Part shown: positions 6,538 through 13,525 of the stretch, piece after piece | How positions within the stretch are numbered: position 1 is the first letter of the stretch | Layout: each line of letters begins with the position of its first letter | From: AA29 sp041481445 | GTDB lineage: Bacteria; Acidobacteriota; Vicinamibacteria; Fen-336 | Direction of reading: 5' to 3' | DNA length: 28,693 nucleotides | Assembly (NCBI GenBank): GCA_041481445.1 | Contig: JBGPBV010000080.1 | Location: 1 to 28,693, forward strand | Notes under the pieces: generated by a model | Seen by the model: only the letters and a program-made list of their open reading frames with translations | Told to the model about the DNA's origin: nothing | The model's database searches: none | Position numbers and translations under genes: made by a program

Positions 6538-7374
6538 ATGTCGGACGCCTCGAAATTCGATGAGATCGGGTACTGGTCGGAGGTCAAGATCGAGATCCTC
6601 GGCAAGTACGCGGCGGCCTACTCGAGGATCTTGGCGAGCCAGCCCGCCCTGTACCACGTGTATATCGACGGATTCGCCGGCGCTGGGGAGCACATCAGCA
6701 AGACGACCGGGGACGTGATCCCAGGCAGTCCCCTTCAGGCGCTCAACGTCAAGCCTCCCTTCCGGGAGTTCTTCCTCGTGGATCTCAGTGGTGAGAAGGT
6801 GCAACACCTGCAAGATCTCGCGAGAGAGCGAAGCGATGTTCATGTCTTTCAGGGAGACTGCAACCATGTCCTGCTCAACAAGGTCTTCCCGAAGGTGCGC
6901 TACGAGGACTACAGGCGCGGGCTGTGTCTCCTCGACCCGTACGGCCTCGATCTCGATTGGGTGGTGATCCGCGAAGCCGGCCGCCTGCGGACGATCGACC
7001 TCTTCCTGAACTTCCCGATCATGGACGCGAATCGCAACGTCTTGTGGAGGGATCCTGCCGGCGTGTCGCCCGAACAGGCCGCCCGGCTGACAGCATTCTG
7101 GGGAGACGAGTCCCGGAAGACCGCGGCCTACCGCCCGAGTGCGCAGAGGGGCCTGTTTGGTGATGACATCGAGAAAGCGGAGAACGAAGCCGTGGCCGAG
7201 GCGTTCCGGCGTCGACTCCGCGACGTCGCCGGCTTCGCGAACGTGCCGAAACCGATGCCGCTGAGAAACTCGAGGGGTGCAGTCGTCTACTATCTCTACT
7301 TCGCCAGCCAGAAGGATGTTGCCAACCATATAGTCGAGGACATCTTCCGAACCTACGGCCAGCGGAGGACGTGA
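6538..7374 (+). CDS. tcmP: Three-Cys-motif partner protein TcmP
   Basis: This 278-residue protein matches the TcmP family: N-terminal FDEIGYWSEVKIEILGKYA, then YHVYIDGFAGAGEH, then EFFLVDLS, VFQGDCN and LCLLDPYGLDLDW, and a C-terminal GAVVYYLYFASQ. The family is named for being found beside three-Cys-motif proteins of the phage Gp37/Gp68 type, and exactly such a gene follows, its ATG two bases after this stop. The order FAGAG, an acidic residue after a strand (LVDLS), GDCN and DPYG resembles motifs I-IV of Rossmann-fold SAM-dependent methyltransferases. That function is my inference; the family has no settled biochemistry that I know of. Third codon positions carry more A/T than in the neighbours, consistent with recent transfer. 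The ATG is chosen from the family-like N-terminus. Confidence 0.85.
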   Translation: MSDASKFDEIGYWSEVKIEILGKYAAAYSRILASQPALYHVYIDGFAGAGEHISKTTGDVIPGSPLQALNVKPPFREFFLVDLSGEKVQHLQDLARERSDVHVFQGDCNHVLLNKVFPKVRYEDYRRGLCLLDPYGLDLDWVVIREAGRLRTIDLFLNFPIMDANRNVLWRDPAGVSPEQAARLTAFWGDESRKTAAYRPSAQRGLFGDDIEKAENEAVAEAFRRRLRDVAGFANVPKPMPLRNSRGAVVYYLYFASQKDVANHIVEDIFRTYGQRRT

Positions 7375-7376
7375 TC

Positions 7377-8108
7377 ATGGCGCGCTCGGCCATCGAATGG
7401 ACCGAATCGACGTGGAACCCGGTCACAGGCTGCGACAAGATCAGTCCCGGCTGCAAGTACTGCTACGCCGAGGTCATGGCTCGTCGCCTCGAGGGCATGG
7501 GGCAACCCAATTATCGGAATGGCTTCGGTCTGACACTCCAGCCGCAGATGCTCGAGCGGCCACTCGCCTGGCGCAGACCCCAGATGGTCTTCGTGAACTC
7601 CATGTCCGACCTGTTCCACCGGGACGTGCCCGTCGGCTACATCCGGCAGGTCTTCGAGGTCATGCGCCGCGCGTCCTGGCACACGTTCCAGGTGCTGACG
7701 AAGCGGGCCGAGAGGCTCGAGGAACTGGCCGATCAACTGCTTTGGCCGAGCAACGTGTGGATGGGTGTCAGCGTGGAGAGGGATGACTACGCATTCCGCA
7801 TCGAGCATCTCAGGAGAACACCCGCCGCCGTCCGGTTCCTGTCCCTCGAGCCGCTACTCGGCCCGCTTCCTGGGCTCGACCTGCGCGAGATCGGCTGGGT
7901 GATCGTCGGCGGTGAGTCAGGCCCTCGAGCGCGGCCGATGAAGGAGGAATGGGCCGTGGACATCCTGCGCCAGTGTCGCGCGGCCGCGGTGCCCTTCTTC
8001 TTCAAGCAGTGGGGCGGGCGGAACAAGAAGGCGGCCGGGCGGCTCCTGAACGGGCGTGCGTTCGATGAGATGCCGGACGTCGGACCACCGCTTCAGCCGA
8101 CCCCGTAA
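7377..8108 (+). CDS. Phage Gp37/Gp68-like three-Cys-motif protein (DUF5131)
   Basis: This 243-residue protein begins with the typical SAIEWTESTWNPVTGC, followed by the cysteine set C19, C26 and C29 (C-x6-C-x2-C, in GCDKISPGCKYCYA). Later family signatures are VFVNSMSDLFH, LTKRAERL, NVWMGVSVE, RFLSLEPLLG, WVIVGGESG and PFFFKQWGG. The fold and cysteines recall radical-SAM proteins, whose canonical motif is C-x3-C-x2-C, so an iron-sulfur cluster is plausible but unproven. Homologues are common in phages and mobile islands. ATG 7377 was chosen over GTG 7371, because GGAGG (7364-7368) is eight bases from the ATG but only two from the GTG. It is co-transcribed with tcmP. The reaction is unknown. 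Confidence 0.88.
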   Translation: MARSAIEWTESTWNPVTGCDKISPGCKYCYAEVMARRLEGMGQPNYRNGFGLTLQPQMLERPLAWRRPQMVFVNSMSDLFHRDVPVGYIRQVFEVMRRASWHTFQVLTKRAERLEELADQLLWPSNVWMGVSVERDDYAFRIEHLRRTPAAVRFLSLEPLLGPLPGLDLREIGWVIVGGESGPRARPMKEEWAVDILRQCRAAAVPFFFKQWGGRNKKAAGRLLNGRAFDEMPDVGPPLQPTP

Positions 8109-8152
8109 GGTCCCTAACATCGGCCTCGCGACGACCGACACGCCGACGCGCC

Positions 8153-9415
8153 CTAGCGGAACTTGCGGACGGGCGCGGGGGCGACGATGGAGCCGAGGAA
8201 CTGCGCGTTGCTCGGCGTCTTCTGGATCTTGTCGATCAGGAACTGCGCGGCCTCCACGGACGAGAGGTCGGCCAGGGCGCGCCGCAGCAGGTGGCGCTTG
8301 GCCAGCTCCTCCGGCGTGCACAGCAGCTCCTCGCGCCGGGTGCCCGACTTGAGCACGTCCACCGCCGGGAAGATCCGCCGGTCGGCGATGGCGCGGTCGA
8401 GGATCAGCTCCATGTTCCCGGTGCCCTTGAACTCCTGGAAGATGACCTCGTCCATGCGGCTGCCCGTCTCGATGAGGGCGGTGGCCAGGATGGTGAGGGA
8501 GCCCGACCCTTCGCAGTTGCGGGCAGCCCCGAAGAACTGCCGCGGGAACTGGAGGGCCCGGTTGTCCACGCCGCCCGACATCGTGCGGCCGCCGGGTCCC
8601 ATCTCGCGGTTGGAGGCGCGGCCCAGCCGGGTGAGCGAGTCGAGCAGGATGACGACGTGGCGGCCGGCCTCGACCAGGCGCTTGGCGCGCTCGATGGCCA
8701 GCCGGGCCAGCCGGATGTGCGCGTCGGCCTGGCTGTCCGCGGAGGAGGCGAGGACCTCGGCCGGCACCGCCCGGCGGAAGTGCGTGACCTCCTCCGGCCG
8801 CTCGTCGATGAGGAGCAGGATGAGGTGCACCTCGGGATGGTGGCTGGTGATCGCCTTGCCGAGGTGCTCGAGCAGCGTGGTCTTGCCCGCCTTGGGCGGC
8901 GAGACGATGAGGCCGCGCTGGCCGCGCCCGATGGGCGCGATCAGGTCGATGATGCGCAGGCTGGTCTCCGCCTGCTCCGCCGCCAGCTGGAAGGGCTCGT
9001 GCGGGTTGACGGACGTCAGGTCCTGGAAGTGCGGCAGCGCGCGGTAGTCCTCCGGCGCAAGGCCGCTGGCCTTCTGTATCTCGACCAGGACGCGGCGCCC
9101 ACCTCCGGCGTCACGAGCAAGCCCCTCGATCTCCGTGCCGTCGCGCAAACCGAAGTCGCGAGCGATGGAAGCCGGAACCACCGCGTCGTCGCGCCACGGG
9201 AGATAGTTCTGGGCGACCTGCCTCAGGAACCCACCGCCGCCATCCGAAAGCTCGACAACGCCCACGACGGGCGCGGTCGGGCCGGTCGTCGGAATCGGGG
9301 TCTGGCGGGGATCCCGCGGCCCTCGCGGCCCCGATTGCGGCGGTTGGGGTCCGTTGGGCCGATCGTGCCGATGGGGGTGTCGATGGCGCCGCGAGTGTCT
9401 CGAGCCGTGCCTCAA
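8153..9415 (-). CDS. rho: Transcription termination factor Rho
   Basis: This 420-residue protein is a clear Rho: a cold-shock-like RNA-binding domain (about 50-130, GGGGFLRQVAQNYLP, VPASIARDFGLRDGTEIEG) and a RecA-type ATPase with Walker A SPPKAGKTTLL, Walker B VVILLDSLTRLGRASN, and the conserved EFKGTGNMEL and RRIFPAVDVLKSGTRREELL. Rho forms a hexameric ring that loads on RNA and ends transcription. The N-terminal helical Rho_N domain is missing; instead about 45 residues rich in Arg, His, Pro and Gly precede the RNA-binding domain. The start is uncertain: the frame opens with TTG at 9415 without its own ribosome site, while ATG 9444 in another frame has a perfect GGAGGAG and ends in a TGA overlapping that TTG. 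Either coupling or a frameshift is possible. It converges on the three-Cys gene. Confidence 0.95.
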   Translation of the reverse strand: MRHGSRHSRRHRHPHRHDRPNGPQPPQSGPRGPRDPRQTPIPTTGPTAPVVGVVELSDGGGGFLRQVAQNYLPWRDDAVVPASIARDFGLRDGTEIEGLARDAGGGRRVLVEIQKASGLAPEDYRALPHFQDLTSVNPHEPFQLAAEQAETSLRIIDLIAPIGRGQRGLIVSPPKAGKTTLLEHLGKAITSHHPEVHLILLLIDERPEEVTHFRRAVPAEVLASSADSQADAHIRLARLAIERAKRLVEAGRHVVILLDSLTRLGRASNREMGPGGRTMSGGVDNRALQFPRQFFGAARNCEGSGSLTILATALIETGSRMDEVIFQEFKGTGNMELILDRAIADRRIFPAVDVLKSGTRREELLCTPEELAKRHLLRRALADLSSVEAAQFLIDKIQKTPSNAQFLGSIVAPAPVRKFR

Positions 9416-9444
9416 GGCCGGCCCGCTTCTCGCGGTTCGGTCAT
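9412..9444 (-). other. Ten-codon leader ORF overlapping the rho start
   Basis: ATG 9444-9442, preceded by GGAGGAGA (9454-9447), encodes MTEPREAGRP and ends with TGA 9414-9412, which overlaps the TTG start of rho (TTGA). It could couple rho translation to its own. E. coli rho also has a leader ORF (rhoL), but no sequence relation is claimed. A single-base frameshift in the true rho N-terminus is the main alternative. Confidence 0.4.
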
Positions 9445-9461
9445 CGTCTCCTCCGGTCAGG

Positions 9462-9470
9462 ACTATAGCA
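9462..9470 (-). promoter_or_regulatory. Extended -10 promoter of rho
   Basis: TGCTATAGT on the minus strand is an extended -10 (TGn plus TATAGT, five of six consensus bases). Its expected start point, near 9455, is just before the GGAGGAGA and ATG 9444, giving a leader of about eleven bases. It lies in the 52-base gap after the sensor kinase gene. Confidence 0.55.
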
Positions 9471-9496
9471 CGGACTCGCTCCGGGACGCACCTGCC

Positions 9497-11551
9497 TCAG
9501 CGCACGTCCATGAGCGACTCGATCTCGTCGAGCCGGTACGCCTTCAGGCGTGAGCGGAGCTCGGCGGCCAGCGGCGAGTCCTGCTCCTCGATGCCGCTGG
9601 TGAGCCCGACCGCCCGCGCGATGTCGCCCTGCACCACGGCCTCCCGGAACTGCTCCCGCCACCGCGCGGGCAGCGCACCCAGGCGCTCGGCGGTGAGGGC
9701 GACCCGCTCCTCGACCGGCGGGGGCTCCGCCTCCTCGTAGACGTACTCCACGCCGAGGTGGCCGGCGGCGAGGGCGAAGACGTCGTGCTCCCGGAAGGGC
9801 TTGGCCAGGAAGCCGTCGAAGCCGGCGGCCAGGATCGCCTCGCGCTCGTGCTCGAACGCGCTGGCGGTGACGGCTACGATCGGCGTGCGCGTGCCTCCGC
9901 GACCGCGCTCTTCCTCGCGGATGAGGGCGGTGGCCCGGATGCCGTCCATGACCGGCATGCGGACGTCCATCCAGATCATCCGCGGCCCGCCCCGACGCCA
10001 GGCCAAGAGCGCCTCCTGGCCGTCGCTGGCCTCGGCCACGTCGAAGCCGGCGGAGGCGAGCAGGCGGGCCAGCGCGATGCGACTGGTGTCGTCGTCGTCG
10101 GTGACGAGCAGGCGCGGGCGCCCCTGCCCCGGGGCCAGGCCGACCACGCGCGGGGCCGCCCGCGCCTCCGCGTCGCGCGTCTCCGGCAGCGCGACCTCGA
10201 CCCGGAACACGGAGCCGCGGCCGGGAGCGGCGTCCACGGTGACGTCGCCGTCCATCAACCGCGCGTAGCTGCGCGACAGGGCCAGGCCCAGCCCCGCCCC
10301 CCCCGCCTCCTCTCCGCGGTCCGTCTGCGTGAAGGGCACGAAGAGGGCCGCGCACTCCCCGGGGGTCAGGCCCGGCCCCGAGTCCGCGATCTCGAACACG
10401 GCCCGGCCCGCCCGCCAGGAGGCGCGCAGGGACACCGCGCCCTGGCGGGTGAACTTGAAGGCGTTGCCGAGGATGTTGATCAGGATCTGGCGCAGCTTCA
10501 CGACGTCGCCGAGCACGGTCCGGGGGACGCCGGCGGCCGCCCCCACGTCGAAGGCCAGCCCTTGGGCCACGGCGCGGGCCTCGAACATCTTGGCCAGCGA
10601 CCCCAGCATCTCGCGCAGGTCGAAGCCGGCCCGGCGCAGGGTCATGCGTCCCGACTCGATGCGGGACAACGAGAGCACCTCGTTGATGAGGCTCAGGAGG
10701 TGCTCGCCGCTCTCGTTGATGATGGCCAGGTGCTCACGGTCCTCGGCGCTGCGCGGGCGGCGCTGCATGACCTGGACGAAGCCCAGGATCGCGTTGAGGG
10801 GCGTGCGCAGCTCGTGGCTCATGCTGGCCACGAAGGCGGTCTTGGCCCGGCTGGCCTGCTCCGCCTGCTCGTGGGCCTCCGTCTCGCGCGCGAGCAGGCG
10901 CGCGTTCTCGATGGAGAGGGCGGCCTGGTGGGCGAAGGTGGTGGCCACCCGCGCGTGCTCCTGGTTGTAGAAGCCCGGGCCGCGCTTGTCGAGGGTGATG
11001 AGGCCGATGAGCCGTTCCCCGCAGATGAGGGGGACCCCCATCCAGCACAGGATGGGGGCCGGCGTGTTGTACCCGGTGCGGAAGGGCGGGTAGGCGTCGG
11101 TGTTGGAGAGGATCACGGGCGCGCGCGTGCGCACGACCTCCTTGTTGGGGGCCTGCTCGTCGTCCACGTCGAAGGTGAGGCCGAGGATCTCGTCCAGGTT
11201 CGAGAAGCCGACCCCGGCGATGATGCGGAGGGTGTGCCCCTGCAGCTCCTGCACGGACGCGCTGTCGTAGTCCACGACCTTGCGCAGCTCGGTCAGGATG
11301 AGCTGCAGCACCTGCTGGAGGTCGAGGCTGCCCGAGATGGCCTCGCTGGCCGCGCGCAGGGTCTCCGCGCGCGCGACCGCCTCCTGGGTCCAGACCAGGG
11401 CCTGCTCCAGCTCGGCCGTGCGGTCGTGCACGAGCTGCTCCAGCTCGAGGTTGCGGCGGTGCAGGGAGCGCACGCGCCACCTCGCGGCGGCGAACCCGAG
11501 GCCGGCCAGGGCCGACCCGACGACGAGCGCGACCAGCCAGGCGTGCCACAC
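9497..11551 (-). CDS. Hybrid sensor histidine kinase with GAF and receiver domains
   Basis: From GTG 11551 this is 684 residues: one N-terminal membrane segment (MWHAWLVALVVGSALAG), a coiled coil (LHRRNLELEQLVHDRTAELEQ), a GAF-type domain (about 75-230; ILCWMGVPLICGERLIGLI), a HisKA domain with H-box SMSHELRTPLNAILGF, an ATPase domain (N-box ILGNAFKFT, DSGPGL, GAGLGLALSRS), a receiver (TDDDDTSR, phospho-Asp in WMDVRMPVMDG, Lys in FLAKPF) and a helical C-terminal tail. It should sense a signal through GAF, autophosphorylate and pass the phosphate to its own receiver. An in-frame GTG at 11572 lies upstream of the predicted -10 TATCCT (11568-11563), so 11551 is preferred, though no ribosome site supports it. 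It is divergent from another hybrid kinase. Confidence 0.9.
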   Translation of the reverse strand: MWHAWLVALVVGSALAGLGFAAARWRVRSLHRRNLELEQLVHDRTAELEQALVWTQEAVARAETLRAASEAISGSLDLQQVLQLILTELRKVVDYDSASVQELQGHTLRIIAGVGFSNLDEILGLTFDVDDEQAPNKEVVRTRAPVILSNTDAYPPFRTGYNTPAPILCWMGVPLICGERLIGLITLDKRGPGFYNQEHARVATTFAHQAALSIENARLLARETEAHEQAEQASRAKTAFVASMSHELRTPLNAILGFVQVMQRRPRSAEDREHLAIINESGEHLLSLINEVLSLSRIESGRMTLRRAGFDLREMLGSLAKMFEARAVAQGLAFDVGAAAGVPRTVLGDVVKLRQILINILGNAFKFTRQGAVSLRASWRAGRAVFEIADSGPGLTPGECAALFVPFTQTDRGEEAGGAGLGLALSRSYARLMDGDVTVDAAPGRGSVFRVEVALPETRDAEARAAPRVVGLAPGQGRPRLLVTDDDDTSRIALARLLASAGFDVAEASDGQEALLAWRRGGPRMIWMDVRMPVMDGIRATALIREEERGRGGTRTPIVAVTASAFEHEREAILAAGFDGFLAKPFREHDVFALAAGHLGVEYVYEEAEPPPVEERVALTAERLGALPARWREQFREAVVQGDIARAVGLTSGIEEQDSPLAAELRSRLKAYRLDEIESLMDVR

Positions 11552-11562
11552 GACGGCTGGGC

Positions 11563-11571
11563 AGGATAGCA
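11563..11571 (-). promoter_or_regulatory. Extended -10 element of the GAF sensor kinase
   Basis: TGCTATCCT on the minus strand. The predicted start of transcription, near 11556, is about five bases before GTG 11551. It is back-to-back with the element at 11609-11617. Confidence 0.4.
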
Positions 11572-11608
11572 CCCGCCGGGGGGCGGGCGCGGGCGCCTGC
11601 GCCAGCCG

Positions 11609-11617
11609 TGCTAGGCT
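11609..11617 (+). promoter_or_regulatory. Extended -10 element of the receiver-kinase gene
   Basis: TGCTAGGCT on the plus strand. The predicted start of transcription, near 11624, precedes GAGGG (11626-11630) and GTG 11635. The same TGCTA core occurs at the divergent kinase promoter and the rho promoter. Confidence 0.4.
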
Positions 11618-11634
11618 TCCCGTCCGAGGGCCAC

Positions 11635-12858
11635 GTGGACCAGGATCCCGAAGCGGGGAGCCGCGGCGACATCCTCGTCGTCGACGACAACCCGCGGCAT
11701 CTCGCGTTCCTGACCCAGCTGCTCCACACGCACGGGTTCCGGGTGCGCGCGGTGCCGGACGGGGCGCGGGCCCTCCGCGCGGCGCGGGCCGCCCGTCCCG
11801 ACCTCGTCACCCTCGACCTCGGCATGCCCGGCATGGACGGCTTCGAGGCCTGCCGGGCCCTCAAGAACGAGCCCGGGCTCGAGGGCCTGCCCATCATCTT
11901 CGTGACCGCCCACGACTCGGCCCTGGACGCGGTCCGGGCCTTCGAGGCGGGGGCGGCCGACTACATCACGAAGCCCCTGAAGTTCCAGGAGCTGCTGGGG
12001 CGGGTGGAGGTGCACGTCCATCGCGCGCGCCTGGTGCGCGAGCTGGCCACGAAGAACGCCGAGCTGGAGCGGCAGACCCGGCTCGCCGAGCAGGCGAGCG
12101 AGGCCAAGAGCCGCTTCCTCGCCAACATGAGCCACGAGCTGCGCACGCCCCTCAACGCGATCATCGGCTACGCGGAGCTGTTGATGGACGAGATGGCCGA
12201 CCTGGGGCAGGAGTCGGTCTTGAACGACCTCCGGCGCATCCAGGCCGCGGCCCGGCACCAGCTCTCCCTCATCAACGACATCCTGGACCTCAGCAAGATC
12301 GAGGCGGACAAGATGGAGCTGGTGGCGGAGGAATTCGACGGCGACCAGGCCGTGCGCGACGTGGCCGTCACCCTTCAGCCGCTGGTCGCCCGCAACGGCA
12401 ACACCCTGGAGCTGGACCTGGCCCCCGACCTCGGCCAGCTCCACACCGACGCCACGCGCGTGAAGCAGGTCCTGTTCAACCTGCTGAGCAACGCGACCAA
12501 GTTCACCGAGCGGGGCCGCCTGCGCGTGGAAGCGCGGCGCGAGGAGGGCGAGGCCGTCTTCGTCGTCTCCGACACCGGGATCGGCATGACCGCCGAGCAG
12601 CTCGCCAAGCTCTTCGAGGCCTTCACCCAGGCGGACGCGACCACGGCCCGGAAGTATGGGGGCACCGGCCTCGGCCTCGCCCTCTCGCGCCGGCTGTGCC
12701 GGATGATGGGCGGCGACGTCACCGTGGACAGCGAGTACGGGCACGGCACCACCTTCACCGTGCGCCTGCCGGTGACGATGCCGCCCCTGGCCGCGCCGGG
12801 GGCGGCGGGCGGGAGCCGGCCTACGGGCGCTCCCCCGGCAGCAGGGGCCGGAAGCTGA
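11635..12858 (+). CDS. Response regulator-histidine kinase fusion
   Basis: From GTG 11635 this is 407 residues: an N-terminal receiver (about 10-130; acidic pair in VVDDN, phospho-Asp in LVTLDLGMPGMDGFE, Lys in DYITKPLKF), a coiled linker, HisKA with NMSHELRTPLNAIIGYAE, an ATPase domain (N-box NLLSNATKFTE, DTGIGM, GGTGLGLALSRR) and a Pro/Ala/Gly-rich tail. No membrane segment is seen, so it is cytoplasmic. Receiver-first kinases usually take phosphate from another kinase and relay it; the divergent GAF kinase is the obvious candidate partner. GTG 11635 is preferred to GTG 11608 because GAGGG stands four bases before it and 11608 is part of the likely promoter. Its 3' end overlaps the convergent exported-protein gene by 38 bases. 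Confidence 0.88.
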   Translation: MDQDPEAGSRGDILVVDDNPRHLAFLTQLLHTHGFRVRAVPDGARALRAARAARPDLVTLDLGMPGMDGFEACRALKNEPGLEGLPIIFVTAHDSALDAVRAFEAGAADYITKPLKFQELLGRVEVHVHRARLVRELATKNAELERQTRLAEQASEAKSRFLANMSHELRTPLNAIIGYAELLMDEMADLGQESVLNDLRRIQAAARHQLSLINDILDLSKIEADKMELVAEEFDGDQAVRDVAVTLQPLVARNGNTLELDLAPDLGQLHTDATRVKQVLFNLLSNATKFTERGRLRVEARREEGEAVFVVSDTGIGMTAEQLAKLFEAFTQADATTARKYGGTGLGLALSRRLCRMMGGDVTVDSEYGHGTTFTVRLPVTMPPLAAPGAAGGSRPTGAPPAAGAGS

Positions 12859-13525
12859 CGACGTAGCGCTTGTCGTCGAGGCAGACGGAGGCGGGAGAGG
12901 CTCCCGTCGGCCAATCGCCGTGCCCCTTGGCCGGCACCACCCGCGGCGCGAACACGCTCTCCGCCAGGGGCTCGGGCAGGGTCCAGGGCCGGCAGCCGCC
13001 GGGGAGCGTCCCTTCCTTCGCGCTCATCGCCAGCGACACCGGCTCATAGGGCCGCAGGCTCGGGTGCTGGAACCGCGCCAAGTCCTCGACCAGCGCCGCC
13101 AGCGGCCGGACGCCCGCGGGAGCGTCCCTCGGATCGCCGGTGAGGACGATGTCGAGGGCGCGACCCTTCTTGAGGAACAGCCGGCGCCGCTCGCTGCCGG
13201 GCCCGATGCTCACGACGCCGGTGAGCGGGAGCTTCCTCACGTCGCCGAGGCGCCGATCGAGGTCCTTGAGCTCGGACGGGCCCAGACGGCCGGTCATGAT
13301 GTCGCGCGTGCCCCCCACGAACACCGTGCCGTCTTCCATCAGCACGAAGCGGGGAGGAGCGGACTGGGGGACGTCCCCGGGCAGCGACGCGACCAGCACG
13401 TCCAGGATGACCACCGCGTCCGGGATCTCGGACGCGGCCGGACGCCCGCACAGCAGGACCGCGACCACGAGCCCGCCGCGGAGGACGCCCACCGCGGGCC
13501 GGAGGCCGCGGCGTCTCACGACCAC
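12821..13525 (-). CDS. Exported protein of unknown function
   Basis: This 234-residue protein has a basic N-terminus (VVRRRGLRPAVG) and a hydrophobic signal segment to about residue 32. The rest includes FVLMEDGTVFVGGTRDI, GPSELKDLDRRLGDVRKLPL, FQHPSLRPYEP and GGCRPWTLPEPL; the even spread of motifs suggests a single compact periplasmic domain. Two Cys residues are in the mature part. I do not recognise a family or function. GTG 13525 has AAGGTG five bases upstream; GTG 13519 makes a GTGA overlap with the stop of the diguanylate cyclase. Either way it is translated close behind that gene and is probably in the same transcript. It might be a signal-related partner of the cyclase, but nothing in the sequence shows this. 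Confidence 0.7.
   Translation of the reverse strand: MVVRRRGLRPAVGVLRGGLVVAVLLCGRPAASEIPDAVVILDVLVASLPGDVPQSAPPRFVLMEDGTVFVGGTRDIMTGRLGPSELKDLDRRLGDVRKLPLTGVVSIGPGSERRRLFLKKGRALDIVLTGDPRDAPAGVRPLAALVEDLARFQHPSLRPYEPVSLAMSAKEGTLPGGCRPWTLPEPLAESVFAPRVVPAKGHGDWPTGASPASVCLDDKRYVVSFRPLLPGERP

Noticed and set aside
6276..6605. A 109-codon minus-strand frame in the tcmP upstream region as an intact gene.
   Set aside because: It overlaps the tcmP start, and only a short part (GQLRRALFEARLK) matches the HsdS helix before the frame is lost; best read as part of the pseudogene.
11608..11634. GTG 11608 as the start of the receiver-kinase gene.
   Set aside because: It lies in the likely extended -10 (TGCTAGGCT), while GTG 11635 has GAGGG at the right distance and begins just before the receiver domain.
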